Source: Mycolicibacterium helvum
GTDB taxonomy: Bacteria > Actinomycetota > Actinomycetes > Mycobacteriales > Mycobacteriaceae
Assembly (NCBI RefSeq): GCF_010731895.1
Contig: NZ_AP022596.1
Span: 4,340,001-4,404,000 of the forward strand
Reading direction: 5' to 3'
Length of the DNA stretch: 64,000 bases
The position numbers and the translations under genes are program-made. Below the pieces are notes generated by a model. That model was not told the DNA's origin. It saw only the letters and a program-made list of their open reading frames with translations, and made no database searches. Numbering within the stretch: position 1 is the stretch's first letter; each line of letters begins with the position of its first letter. Positions 16,800 to 25,802 of the stretch are shown here, in pieces.

Positions 16800-18370
16800 G
16801 CGTGGTCCTTCACTGAATAGAGTTGGGGGGCTGTGAATCCCGCCGGTGGCGGGGGGAGTGGCTGCTCACCGGCGGCGGCGTAGACGAAGCCGTCGGGACG
16901 AACGGCAACCACGGTTGCCTTTTTCTTCTGCAGCCAGTTGATCAGCGTTGTGTCGCGGTCGACGACACAATCCAGTGCCGGCTGGCTGCCTGGAGGGGCG
17001 ATCCTGATGACGGCCGCGCCGAAGCACCGCCATGCGGGCCAGCCGGCGTTCGGACCGGTGTGCAGGATCGTCCACCTGCCGTCGGTGACATCGTCGAGTC
17101 GCACCCGGTCACCCTTCTCGTCGATGACCCAGGGCTGGGGGATGAGCCAGCCGGTTGCGGGGTGGCCGTTGGTGGCCAGGAGTCCATTGCGGTAATGCGC
17201 GTCGGGAATCCACCGATGGTCACGCAGCCAGGTCATGAAATAGGGCACCCTGCTGACCGTGCGGAAGAGGTGATTGCGCACCGCGGCGCGCAACGGATTG
17301 CGCTCGACGATGACCTTGCCGGTCTTGACGGCGCGCTTGGTGACTTCTTGGACGTGCGGCAGCCGCTCAGCCTGATAGGTGTCGAGCACGGACTGCGGCA
17401 GTGCGCCGGTCAGTACCGCGTCCAGTTTCCAGCACAGGTTCGCGACGTCACGGACGCCGGCGCACATGCCCTGGCCGATCCACGGCGGCATCGCGTGGGC
17501 CGCATCGCCGGCGAGAAATATTCGCCCGACCCGCCACCGATCGGCGAACCGGACGTGGTGGCTGTAGCAGGCGAACCCGATGATCTCGACGTTGCCTTGG
17601 GTGATTCCCTGAGCGTGCAGGACGTCCCAGATGGCGTCGTCGGTGAGCAGATCCTTTTCGTCTTCTTCGTCGCGGACCGGGAATTCCCAGCGGTGGTGGC
17701 CCAGTGGGGTGGGGCAGTCGACCGTGGGGCGCGCGGGGTTGCAGTGGAACCGTAGCCGGTCGTGGCCGGGCCATTCCTCGATCACCTTGGTATCGATCAC
17801 GATCCAGCGCTCGGAGAAGGTGCGTCCGCTGAACCCGATGCCCAACTGTCCGCGAATCGAACTGGACCCGCCGTCGGCGGCGATCACATACGCGGCGCGG
17901 ATCCGTTTGAACTCGTCTTTGGTCAGATCGGCAAGCATCAGCTCGACATCGTCGGCGTGCTGGATGACGCGCAGACACTCGTGTTCGAGCAGCATCGAGA
18001 CCGTGGGGAAGCGGTCCGCCCCCTCGCGTAAGACACTGTCCACGGCGGGCTGATAGATGAACTGCTGGGGTGGGTGCCCGTTGCCCCGGTCGGCAGGTAG
18101 GAGCTTGGCGAAGGGCACGCCGTTGGCGTCGACGAAGGTGGCACCCGCACCGGGTTGCATGTCGGCATTGAGCCGGTCCGCCAGCCCGACCTGCTGCCAG
18201 ATGCGTAGCACTTCCTCGTCGGTGGAGATGGCCCTGGCACGGAAGTAGATGTCCGGATCACGTTCGATGACAACGACATTGAGCCCCCGTTGGCCCAGGA
18301 GGTTGGCGGCGGTGGCACCCACCGGGCCATATCCGACGATCGCCACGTCATACGTCGGGACGTCACTCAT
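16796..18370 (-). CDS. mhpA: MhpA-like FAD-dependent aromatic hydroxylase
   Basis: A 524-residue bifunctional 3-(3-hydroxyphenyl)propionate hydroxylase-like enzyme. It has an N-terminal FAD motif VGYGPVGATAANLLGQRG, an AADGGSSSIRGQLG segment, and the second FAD motif with FLAGDAAHAMPPWIGQGM, plus a C-terminal thioredoxin-like extension. Such enzymes ortho-hydroxylate a phenol to the catechol needed by the dioxygenase two genes on. It is the first gene of the leftward operon; the promoter region shared with the TetR gene has tandem operator-like repeats. The true substrate may not be hydroxyphenylpropionate. Confidence 0.86.
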   Translation of the reverse strand: MSDVPTYDVAIVGYGPVGATAANLLGQRGLNVVVIERDPDIYFRARAISTDEEVLRIWQQVGLADRLNADMQPGAGATFVDANGVPFAKLLPADRGNGHPPQQFIYQPAVDSVLREGADRFPTVSMLLEHECLRVIQHADDVELMLADLTKDEFKRIRAAYVIAADGGSSSIRGQLGIGFSGRTFSERWIVIDTKVIEEWPGHDRLRFHCNPARPTVDCPTPLGHHRWEFPVRDEEDEKDLLTDDAIWDVLHAQGITQGNVEIIGFACYSHHVRFADRWRVGRIFLAGDAAHAMPPWIGQGMCAGVRDVANLCWKLDAVLTGALPQSVLDTYQAERLPHVQEVTKRAVKTGKVIVERNPLRAAVRNHLFRTVSRVPYFMTWLRDHRWIPDAHYRNGLLATNGHPATGWLIPQPWVIDEKGDRVRLDDVTDGRWTILHTGPNAGWPAWRCFGAAVIRIAPPGSQPALDCVVDRDTTLINWLQKKKATVVAVRPDGFVYAAAGEQPLPPPPAGFTAPQLYSVKDHA

Positions 18371-18417
18371 AGCTGTCTCTCAATCGTTGCGGTCCTCGTC
18401 GACCGGGAACTTGTTCC

Positions 18418-18451
18418 GTAGTGATCGATACGGTAGTGTAGTGATCACTAC
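18418..18451. promoter_or_regulatory. Tandem operators between hydroxylase and TetR genes
   Basis: GTAGTGATCGATAC at 18418-18431 and the perfect palindrome GTAGTGATCACTAC at 18438-18451 share nine leading bases and begin exactly 20 bases apart, i.e. two helical turns on one face. They sit midway in the 103-base divergent region, where the TetR protein encoded at 18474 would be expected to bind and control both operons. Confidence 0.72.
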
Positions 18452-18473
18452 AGAGTCAAGAGGTGGGAGCCTG

Positions 18474-19118
18474 ATGGCCGAGAAAGACGCACAGGACCAG
18501 CCCAAGCGGCGTCAGCGGCGGGCTGACGGAGAGCTTTCAAAGCGGCGGATCCTCGACGCCGCTACCGAGATCGCCGCCGAACGCGGCTATGAAGGAACCA
18601 GTATTGGCGCGGTCAGCGCCAAGTGCGGACTTCCGGCCAGTTCGATCTACTGGCATTTCAAGGACAAGGATGACCTGATCGCCGCCGTTATCGAGCGCAG
18701 TTTCGCGCATTGGTTGACGGTCTGGGAGGTGCCTGGCGATGTGGTGGCGCGCGAGCGCCTGATGGCCGTTGCGGGTGGTACCGCCAAGGCGGTGATGGAC
18801 TCGCCGGACTTCCTGCGGCTTGGCCTGATGCTCGCCCTGGAGCGCAGGCCGGTCGAACCGCGGGCCCGGGCGATGTTCGTCGAGGTCAGGGATCAGGCGC
18901 TTGACGCCCTGACGCGCAACCTCGAGGAGCTCGCGCCCGGCCTGACCGAGGAACAGGTCCGTCAGTTGGCGACCTACGCGATCGCCGGCGCCGACGGATT
19001 GTTCATCGCCAAGGAGATCGGTGGCGACAGTGTCGACCTGCTCGCCTTGTTCGCCTTGCACGGCCAGGCGATCTACGACACCGCGCAACGGTTGCTGGCC
19101 GAGAACAAGGCCCGTTGA
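18474..19118 (+). CDS. TetR family regulator of the meta-cleavage operons
   Basis: A 214-residue TetR-type regulator. A basic leader (PKRRQRRADGELSKRR) is followed by the HTH region ILDAATEIAAERGYEGTS, then VSAKCGLPASSIYWHFKDKD. ATG at 18474 is preceded by AGGTGGGAG. It is the first gene of the rightward operon: its TGA overlaps the hydratase ATG (TGATG), so regulator and enzymes are co-expressed, giving autoregulation through the tandem palindromes upstream. Confidence 0.87.
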   Translation: MAEKDAQDQPKRRQRRADGELSKRRILDAATEIAAERGYEGTSIGAVSAKCGLPASSIYWHFKDKDDLIAAVIERSFAHWLTVWEVPGDVVARERLMAVAGGTAKAVMDSPDFLRLGLMLALERRPVEPRARAMFVEVRDQALDALTRNLEELAPGLTEEQVRQLATYAIAGADGLFIAKEIGGDSVDLLALFALHGQAIYDTAQRLLAENKAR

Positions 19119-19897
19119 TGTCGGCAATGATCCAGGACGCGGCAGATCTGTTGTTCGATGCCGCCACTGACAGTGAGCCGATCGGCCAACTCACACAACG
19201 GTATCCGGCGATGAGCTTGGCGGACGCCTATCGGATTCAACAGGTCAACCTCGCTCGTCGGCTGCGGGACGGTCGAGTTCTCGTCGGGCACAAGATCGGG
19301 CTGACGTCCGAACCGATGCAAACCCTGCTCGGCGTCGACGAGCCCGACTTCGGCTACCTCCTCGACGACATGGTGGTGCCAGACGGCGCATCGGTGCCCG
19401 GCAGCGCATTCTGCGCACCCCGAGTGGAGCCGGAAGTGGCGTTTCTGCTGAACAGACCGCTGCGCGGACCCGGTGTCACCATCGACGATGTCCGCGCCGC
19501 GACCGAGGCCGTCGCTGTCGCGTTGGAGATCGTGGACAGTCGTATCGCCGAGTGGAAGCTGACACTGCGCGACACCGTCGCCGACAACGCCAGCTCCGGG
19601 GCCGTGGTGCTCGGCGAGTGGGTGCCCTACAGCGCTGCGCTCGACCTAACCGGCGCGCGGGCATCGCTGTGGCTCAACGGATCCGAGGTCGACTCCGGGC
19701 TGGGCTCGGCAGTGCTCGGCGATCCGGCAGCAGCGGTGGCCTGGCTGGCCAACGCCGTCGCTCCGTTCGGCACCGAGATCATGGCGGGCCAGTTCATCAT
19801 GTCCGGCTCGTTCACCACGGCGGCCTCCGTTCGCCCCGGCGACGCCGCCTCGGCCACTATCAGCGGCCTTGGCACGGTATCGCTGAGCTTCAGCTGA
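19118..19897 (+). CDS. mhpD: 2-hydroxypenta-2,4-dienoate hydratase
   Basis: A 259-residue hydratase of the MhpD/HsaE family, which adds water to the dienoate from the C-C hydrolase to give 4-hydroxy-2-oxo acid. Typical elements are [13 protein letters not shown], the divalent metal Glu residues in [10 protein letters not shown] and [12 protein letters not shown], and [11 protein letters not shown] take ATG at 19118, overlapping the upstream stop as TGATG; another ATG three codons on is possible. The order hydratase - dehydrogenase - aldolase is the standard lower meta pathway. Confidence 0.9.
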   Translation: MSAMIQDAADLLFDAATDSEPIGQLTQRYPAMSLADAYRIQQVNLARRLRDGRVLVGHKIGLTSEPMQTLLGVDEPDFGYLLDDMVVPDGASVPGSAFCAPRVEPEVAFLLNRPLRGPGVTIDDVRAATEAVAVALEIVDSRIAEWKLTLRDTVADNASSGAVVLGEWVPYSAALDLTGARASLWLNGSEVDSGLGSAVLGDPAAAVAWLANAVAPFGTEIMAGQFIMSGSFTTAASVRPGDAASATISGLGTVSLSFS

Positions 19898-19905
19898 GGA
19901 AAAGC

Positions 19906-20862
19906 ATGTCACCACAAGATAAGTGGCCCGTCGCCATTCTTGGATCGGGCAATATCGGTACCGACCTGATGATCAAGATTCTGCGCAGCGACGGTCCGCT
20001 GACAATGGCGGCGATGGTGGGCATCGACCCACACTCCGAGGGACTGGCCCACGCGCAATGCCGTGGCGTGCCGGTCACCGCCGACGGCATCGACGGATTG
20101 CTGGCGATGCCGAACTTCGCCGACATCAAGCTCGTCTTCGACGCGACTTCGGCAAGCGCGCACCGGACGAACTGGGACCGGCTCGCCGGTACCGGAGTCC
20201 GGGTGCTCGACCTGACCCCCGCGGCAATCGGACCGTACTGCGTGCCCGTGGTGAACATCGACGAGCACCTCGCGGCGTCGAACCTCAACATGGTCACCTG
20301 CGGTGGGCAGGCAACCGTGCCGATCGTGGCCGCGGTGGGCGCGGTCGGGTTCGTGTCCTATGCCGAGATCGTGTCCTCGATATCGTCGAGATCGGCCGGC
20401 CCGGGAACCCGCGCGAGCATCGACGAATTCACCGAAACCACAGCAGCGGCTCTGCAATCCGTCGGGGGAGCCCAACGCGCGCGAGCTTTGATCGTCCTCA
20501 ATCCAGCCGAGCCGCCGGTGATGATGCGCAACACCGTCTACTGCCTCATCGAGGGCGATGTGGACCATGGGGCTATCGAGCGTTCGGTCCAGGCCATGGT
20601 GGACAAGGTCAGGGCCTACGTGCCGGGGTACCGGCTCAAGCAACGTGTGCAGTTCGAAACATTCACCGCCGCAACCCCGCTCGTCATACCCGAGGCCGGG
20701 AAGTTCATCGGAACCAAGGTCTCGGTGTTCCTGGAGGTCACCGGCGCCGCGCATTACCTGCCCGCTTACGCGGGCAACCTCGACATCATGACCTCGGCGG
20801 CCATGGCGACTGCCGAGCGGATTGCCGCCCATACGCCCCACACCGTGGGAGCGCGACCATGA
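19906..20862 (+). CDS. mhpF: Acetaldehyde/propanal dehydrogenase (CoA-acylating)
   Basis: A 318-residue acylating aldehyde dehydrogenase of the MhpF/HsaG family, converting the aldehyde released by the aldolase to an acyl-CoA using NAD+ and CoA. It shows the NAD motif [12 protein letters not shown] (10-21) and the catalytic Cys in [12 protein letters not shown] (C132). GAGGAAAAG lies just before the ATG. Its TGA overlaps the aldolase ATG (ATGA), in line with the known physical complex of these two enzymes that channels the aldehyde. Confidence 0.93.
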   Translation: MSPQDKWPVAILGSGNIGTDLMIKILRSDGPLTMAAMVGIDPHSEGLAHAQCRGVPVTADGIDGLLAMPNFADIKLVFDATSASAHRTNWDRLAGTGVRVLDLTPAAIGPYCVPVVNIDEHLAASNLNMVTCGGQATVPIVAAVGAVGFVSYAEIVSSISSRSAGPGTRASIDEFTETTAAALQSVGGAQRARALIVLNPAEPPVMMRNTVYCLIEGDVDHGAIERSVQAMVDKVRAYVPGYRLKQRVQFETFTAATPLVIPEAGKFIGTKVSVFLEVTGAAHYLPAYAGNLDIMTSAAMATAERIAAHTPHTVGARP

Positions 20863-21875
20863 CCCACCGCCTCTACATCAGCGACGTCACCCTGCGCGAT
20901 GGGATGCACGCGGTCCGCCACCAGTACACCGTCGAGCAGGTGCGGAGCATTGCGGCCGCTCTCGACGCCGCCGGGGTGGACTCCATCGAGGTAGCCCATG
21001 GTGACGGACTGGCCGGCTCAACGTGTAACTACGGCTTCGGCGCCCACACCGATCTGGAGTGGATCGAAGCGGTGGCGGCCGTGGTGGTGCGCGCCAAGGT
21101 CGCCACACTGTTGCTGCCCGGGATCGGCACCGTTCGCAACCTGAAGGACGCCCACCGCGCAGGTGCGACCGTCGTGCGGGTAGCCACCCACTGCACCGAA
21201 GCCGATATCTCCGCCGAGCACATTGGGGCGGCAAGGGAACTCGGTATGGACGCGGTCGGATTCCTGATGATGAGCCACCTGACGACTCCCGACGGACTGG
21301 CCGGGCAGGCCAAACTGATGGAAGGCTACGGCGCAGGCTGCGTCTACGTCGTCGACTCCGGCGGAGCGATGCTCATGAGCGATATCGCCGACCGTGTTGA
21401 TGCGCTGCGCCAAACTCTGCTTCCCACCACAGAGATCGGCATACACGCCCACCACAACCTGTCGCTGGGGGTGGCGAACTCCGTCGTCGCGGTGGAGCGG
21501 GGCGCACATCGCGTCGACGCCTCGCTGACCGGGATGGGCGCCGGCGCGGGGAACGCTCCCCTCGAGGTGTTCATCGCCGTCGCCGACCGGATGGGCATGG
21601 ATCACGGCTGCGACTTACACGGCCTGCAGGACGCCGCCGACGACCTGGTCCGGCCCTTACAAGACAGACCCGTGCGTGTCGACAGAGAAACCCTGACTCT
21701 CGGCTACGCCGGGGTGTACTCCAGCTTCCTGCGGCACGCCGAAATGGTGGCCGCCCGCTACCAAACCGACGCTCGTGCGCTGCTGGAGGAGGCAGGCCGA
21801 CGCGGCATGATCGGTGGCCAGGAGGACATGCTCGTCGACATCGCGTTGGACCTGTCGGGCGCCGGCCTTCCCTGA
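20859..21875 (+). CDS. mhpE: 4-hydroxy-2-oxovalerate aldolase
   Basis: A 338-residue class II aldolase of the MhpE/HsaF (DmpG) family, splitting 4-hydroxy-2-oxo acids to pyruvate and an aldehyde. Signature [16 protein letters not shown] supplies the Arg/Asp/His active-site residues near the N-terminus, and [15 protein letters not shown] the metal-binding His pair; the C-terminal DmpG-type communication domain is present. It is coupled by overlap to the acylating dehydrogenase. This gene ends the meta-cleavage island; the end products would be pyruvate plus acetyl- or propionyl-CoA. Confidence 0.93.
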   Translation: MTHRLYISDVTLRDGMHAVRHQYTVEQVRSIAAALDAAGVDSIEVAHGDGLAGSTCNYGFGAHTDLEWIEAVAAVVVRAKVATLLLPGIGTVRNLKDAHRAGATVVRVATHCTEADISAEHIGAARELGMDAVGFLMMSHLTTPDGLAGQAKLMEGYGAGCVYVVDSGGAMLMSDIADRVDALRQTLLPTTEIGIHAHHNLSLGVANSVVAVERGAHRVDASLTGMGAGAGNAPLEVFIAVADRMGMDHGCDLHGLQDAADDLVRPLQDRPVRVDRETLTLGYAGVYSSFLRHAEMVAARYQTDARALLEEAGRRGMIGGQEDMLVDIALDLSGAGLP

Positions 21876-21971
21876 TCCGGACAACGTCCCCGCCGGCCTC
21901 CGGTGAGGTACATAGATTTCACAAATGTTGGACCCACATCCCGCTCAGGTCCGGGTCGCAGGATCGTTGTC

Positions 21972-23231
21972 ATGACGAAGATGCTGATTGACTCCGTGAC
22001 TGCCGAGACTGTCCGGTCCACCAGTGCGCGGTCGAGCGTGGTGGCCGATGCTGCCCGCCGCGGCGTCCCGGTCCTTGACGTCGTGGTTCCCGTCTACAAC
22101 GAACAGGCGGCGCTGTCGGGTTCGGTGCACAGGCTGCACCGCTACCTGGCCGAGACGTTGCCCTATCGGGTTCGAATCACCATTGCCGACAACGCCAGCA
22201 TCGACGACACACCGCGCATCGCCGCGCAGCTCGCCGAGGAGCTCGACGGCGTGCGGGTGGTCCGGTTAGAGCAGAAGGGCCGCGGCCGCGCATTGAACGC
22301 CGTCTGGTCGAACTCGGACGCTCCGGTGTTGGCGTACATGGACGTCGACCTGTCCACCGACCTGGCAGCGCTGGCACCCTTGGTGGCTCCGCTGATTTCC
22401 GGTCACTCCGACTTGGCGATCGGTACCCGGCTGGCCCGCACGTCCCGGGTGGTGCGAGGAGCTAAACGCGAGGTGATCTCCCGCTGCTACAACTTGATCC
22501 TCAAGACGACGATGTCGGCGAAGTTCTCCGATGCCCAATGCGGCTTCAAGGCAATCCGCGCTGATGTGGCACGACGGTTACTGCCCCTGGTCGCCGACAC
22601 GGGGTGGTTCTTCGACACCGAATTGCTGGTGCTGGCCGAGCGATCGGGTCTGCGCATCCACGAAGTGCCGGTCGACTGGGTCGACGACCCCGACAGCCGG
22701 GTCGACATCGTCGCGACGGCGACCGCCGACCTCAAGGGCATCGCAAGGATGCGGAAGGGATTCGCCCTGGGTCGCATTCCCGTCGACGAGGTGGTCGCGG
22801 ACCTGCATACCGGCAGGGCGTCGATCGCTTCGCCGCGGAGCAGGGTGCGCCAGCTAGCGGTTTTCGGTGCGATCGGTGTCGTCAGCACCCTGGCGTATCT
22901 GGCGATCTTCAGCGCGCTGCACGTCGTACTGGGTTCGCAGGCGGCCAACTTCCTGGCGCTGCTGGTCACAGCTATCGGCAACACCGCCGCCAATCGGAGG
23001 TTCACCTTCGGCATCCGCGGCCAAGCGAGCCGGGTCCGCCATCACGGTGAAGGTCTGCTGGTCTTCGGCATGGCGTTGCTCATCACCAGCGGGTCGCTGG
23101 CTAGTGTTCACACGCTGGTCCACCCAACCCCGCATTGGCTGGAGCTGGGTGTGCTTGTCACGGCCAACCTGGTCGCCACGGTGCTGCGCTTCATCGCGCT
23201 GCGCTCCTGGGTGTTTCACCCGAACCGCTGA
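21972..23231 (+). CDS. Family 2 glycosyltransferase fused to GtrA-like membrane domain
   Basis: A 419-residue protein. The N-terminal half is a GT-A fold like polyprenyl-phosphate sugar synthases: LDVVVPVYNEQAAL, ADNASIDDTP, and YMDVDLSTDL with the metal-binding DxD-like acidic residues, then DAQCGFKAI. The C-terminal quarter (from about residue 295) has four membrane helices and matches GtrA proteins (FGAIGVVSTLAYL, GNTAANRRFTFG). Such proteins make and flip a lipid-linked sugar. It is followed 36 bases on by a large membrane glycosyltransferase that could use the lipid-linked sugar. ATG at 21972 is chosen because the upstream extension lacks family sequence. Confidence 0.85.
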   Translation: MTKMLIDSVTAETVRSTSARSSVVADAARRGVPVLDVVVPVYNEQAALSGSVHRLHRYLAETLPYRVRITIADNASIDDTPRIAAQLAEELDGVRVVRLEQKGRGRALNAVWSNSDAPVLAYMDVDLSTDLAALAPLVAPLISGHSDLAIGTRLARTSRVVRGAKREVISRCYNLILKTTMSAKFSDAQCGFKAIRADVARRLLPLVADTGWFFDTELLVLAERSGLRIHEVPVDWVDDPDSRVDIVATATADLKGIARMRKGFALGRIPVDEVVADLHTGRASIASPRSRVRQLAVFGAIGVVSTLAYLAIFSALHVVLGSQAANFLALLVTAIGNTAANRRFTFGIRGQASRVRHHGEGLLVFGMALLITSGSLASVHTLVHPTPHWLELGVLVTANLVATVLRFIALRSWVFHPNR

Positions 23232-23267
23232 CCCACCCCCGGCGCCACCAACACCGAAGAGAGACTG

Positions 23268-25241
23268 ATGACCACCGCAGCAGACACCACTGAGCTGGGC
23301 GCGGACGCTGTGCCCCCCGACGCACCGGACCCGCGCTGGGCCCGGCCTGGTCTGATCGCACTGCTGCTGGCAACCGCCATCTGCTGGACCATCGGGCTGG
23401 ATCGCAATGGCTGGGGCAATTCCTTCTACGCGGCCGCCGTGCAGGCGGGTACCCAAAGCTGGAAGGCGTTCCTGTTCGGCTCGTCGGACGCCGGTAACTC
23501 GATCACGGTCGACAAACCACCCGCGTCGCTGTGGGTGATGGAAATCAGCACCCGGCTGTTCGGCATGAACTCCTGGGCGCTGCAAATTCCGCAGGTACTG
23601 CTGGGCGTGGCCTCGGTCGCACTGGTATATGCGACGGTGCGACGAACTTTCGGCCCGGGCGCGGGCCTGCTCTCCGGTGCGCTGTTGGCGCTGACGCCGG
23701 TGGCCACGTTGATGTTCCGCTATGACAACCCCGACGCGCTGCTGGTGTTCCTGATGGTTGCCGCTGTGTGGGCTCTGTTCCGCGGCATCGGAAGTGGGCG
23801 CACTCGCTGGATCGTGTTGTGCGGCATATTGATCGGCTTCGGATTTCTGACCAAGCAGCTGCAGGTCATGCTGATCACACCCGGTCTGGCCATTGCCTAC
23901 CTCGTCGCTGCGCCGCCGCGGTTGCGGACGAGATTCCTCCAACTGCTCGCCGGACTGGCCGCGGCTATCGTGGCGGCCGGCTGGTGGGTCGCGCTGGTCG
24001 AGTTCTGGCCGAAGTCCGATCGTCCGTACATCGGCGGCTCCACGAACAACAGTTTCCTGCAACTCACGCTGGGCTACAACGGCCTCGGCCGCATCCTCGG
24101 CGGCGGTGCCGGTGGCGGTGGCGGGCTTCCTTCCGGTGGCGGGCACGGGGGGCCGAGTGGGCCCGGTGGTCCGATGTTCGGACAGGCCGGCATCGCCCGG
24201 TTGTTCACCACGGAGTCCAGTACGCAGATCTCCTGGCTGCTGCCCGCCGCGTTGGTGCTGATCGTCGCGGGGCTCGTACTGTGCGGACGTGCGGCCAGGA
24301 CCGACCTGAAACGCGCCTCCTACATCGCCTGGGGCGGCTGGCTGCTCGTCACCGCCCTGGTATTCAGCTACATGTCGGGGATCTTCCACGACTACTACAC
24401 CGTGGCGCTGGCGCCCGCGGTCGCGGCGGTGGTTGGCACCGGTGCGACACACCTGTGGCAGAACCGCGAAAAGCGCTGGATTACTGCGGTGTTGGCCTTC
24501 GTCGTCGCACTGACCGCGGCCTGGGCCTGGGTTCTGCTGAGTAAGGCGCCCGAGTTCCTGCCATGGTTGCGCTGGGTTGTCGTGGCGGCGGGGACCCTGG
24601 CCGTCGTCATGTTGCTCACGTCGTTGATTCGACCCGGCCTGACCGTCGCGACTCGCGACCTCAAGGTGTGGGCGGCGGGACTGGCCGTGGTTGCTGCCCT
24701 GGCCGGGCCGCTGGCCTACTGCATCCAAACCGTGAGCTCGGCGCACAGCGGCCCGATTGTTACCGCTGGGCCGCAGTCGAAGCACGGTGGCATGCCCGGC
24801 ATGCCGGGGACCGGTTCAGGGGACCCGGGTGCGCCGGGCGACACCTCGGGTGGCGCCCCGTGGGGTCCCGCCGGCGGCGGCGCGTCCAACCAAATGACGG
24901 CGCTCCTATTGGCCAATGCCAACGACTACACGTGGGTCGGCGCAACCAGCGGATCGATGGGGGCCTCGGATTACCAACTTGCAACTGGTCATTCGGTGAT
25001 GCCGATCGGTGGATTCGGTGGCGCAGATCCGGCTCCGACGCTGAAGGAGTTTCAGGGCTATGTCAACGATGGGCGGGTGCACTACTACTACGAGGCCTCC
25101 CGCCCCGGGATGCCTTCTCCCGGTGGTGACTCCGGGTCGCAGTCGGAGTCTGACAAGATCCGGGATTGGGTCAAGCAGCACTACACCCCAACGACGGTGG
25201 ACGGCGTCACGGTGTACGACCTGACCGTACCCGCGCACTGA
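23268..25241 (+). CDS. ArnT/PMT-type membrane glycosyltransferase with Gly-rich loops
   Basis: A 657-residue polytopic membrane protein of the ArnT / dolichyl-phosphate mannose-type group (GT39/GT83 superfamily). The first external loop has the family's acidic and KPP pattern (ITVDKPPASLWV), and about ten to twelve helices follow. Two low-complexity Gly/Pro-rich segments stand out, one in a mid-protein loop (about 275-303) and one just after the last helix (about 508-545), before a soluble C-terminal domain of about 120 residues. It probably moves a sugar from a polyprenyl carrier, made by the preceding protein, to an exported acceptor. The substrate is not known. Confidence 0.82.
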   Translation: MTTAADTTELGADAVPPDAPDPRWARPGLIALLLATAICWTIGLDRNGWGNSFYAAAVQAGTQSWKAFLFGSSDAGNSITVDKPPASLWVMEISTRLFGMNSWALQIPQVLLGVASVALVYATVRRTFGPGAGLLSGALLALTPVATLMFRYDNPDALLVFLMVAAVWALFRGIGSGRTRWIVLCGILIGFGFLTKQLQVMLITPGLAIAYLVAAPPRLRTRFLQLLAGLAAAIVAAGWWVALVEFWPKSDRPYIGGSTNNSFLQLTLGYNGLGRILGGGAGGGGGLPSGGGHGGPSGPGGPMFGQAGIARLFTTESSTQISWLLPAALVLIVAGLVLCGRAARTDLKRASYIAWGGWLLVTALVFSYMSGIFHDYYTVALAPAVAAVVGTGATHLWQNREKRWITAVLAFVVALTAAWAWVLLSKAPEFLPWLRWVVVAAGTLAVVMLLTSLIRPGLTVATRDLKVWAAGLAVVAALAGPLAYCIQTVSSAHSGPIVTAGPQSKHGGMPGMPGTGSGDPGAPGDTSGGAPWGPAGGGASNQMTALLLANANDYTWVGATSGSMGASDYQLATGHSVMPIGGFGGADPAPTLKEFQGYVNDGRVHYYYEASRPGMPSPGGDSGSQSESDKIRDWVKQHYTPTTVDGVTVYDLTVPAH

Positions 25242-25330
25242 GCTGCAACGCGCTGTGGCCCAGCCGAGTTCGGGTGGGCCACCGGCGCGTTTCGAGAGGC
25301 CGGTGCTCGGAAGGCAATTGCGTGCAGACG

Positions 25331-25368
25331 AATGCGGCGCGCGGATCCAGAGATCCGCGCGCCGCATT
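25331..25368. terminator. Two-way hairpin terminator
   Basis: A perfect 17-base-pair stem, AATGCGGCGCGCGGATC at 25331-25347 and its exact complement at 25352-25368, with a four-base CAGA loop. It lies between the converging glycosyltransferase and small secreted protein genes and would stop transcription from both sides; T/A content just outside the stem is short, as usual in mycobacteria. Confidence 0.85.
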
Positions 25369-25383
25369 TGGCTCGTCAGTCGG

Positions 25384-25641
25384 TTACAGCGGCGGTGGCA
25401 GGGGGACGCCGAGGACGTTGGGTCCGCCGAGTCCGATGCCCGGACCGCGCGGTGGTGGTGGCACAGCCGGTCCACCACACGGAAGCAATGGCAGGCACAG
25501 TCCGGGCGCGCCGGGGCCCGGCGGTGGTGGCGGCATGGCCGCGGCGGTCCCTGATCCGAATCCGATTGCCGCGATGGTCAATCCGGTACACACGGCTGCC
25601 GATCCGACGAGCGAACGGGTGGTGATGTGTGGCTTCTTCAT
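25384..25641 (-). CDS. Small secreted proline/glycine-rich protein
   Basis: An 85-residue protein: signal peptide (MKKPHITTRSLVGSAAVCTG to GTAAA) and a mature part dominated by Pro, Gly and Leu with one close Cys pair (GLCLPLLPCGG). AGGAGAG precedes the ATG by 8 bases, which makes the start convincing. Short Pro-rich exported proteins of this kind are common in mycobacteria; no function can be given. Confidence 0.7.
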   Translation of the reverse strand: MKKPHITTRSLVGSAAVCTGLTIAAIGFGSGTAAAMPPPPPGPGAPGLCLPLLPCGGPAVPPPPRGPGIGLGGPNVLGVPLPPPL

Positions 25642-25802
25642 CGAGTCACTCTCCTGTAGTAGGGATTGTCTAGGTGACGTAGTCGAGGTTATGACCCAAA
25701 GATGGGTGGCGGCTTTCGTCCAGTGAGGAGTTCGATAGCATTCCTGGACAACGCCTTTCATCTCACGCGCCCGCGCCGCCGCCGATGCCGGGGCGATCGG
25801 TG

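Noticed and set aside
19923..21875. 650-codon frame spanning the dehydrogenase and aldolase
   Set aside because: Its first two thirds are an Arg-rich shadow of the dehydrogenase; only the part from 20859 is the real aldolase.
22854..24785. 643-codon frame on the minus strand over the glycosyltransferase genes
   Set aside because: Gln/Arg/Gly-rich antisense shadow with no recognisable domain.
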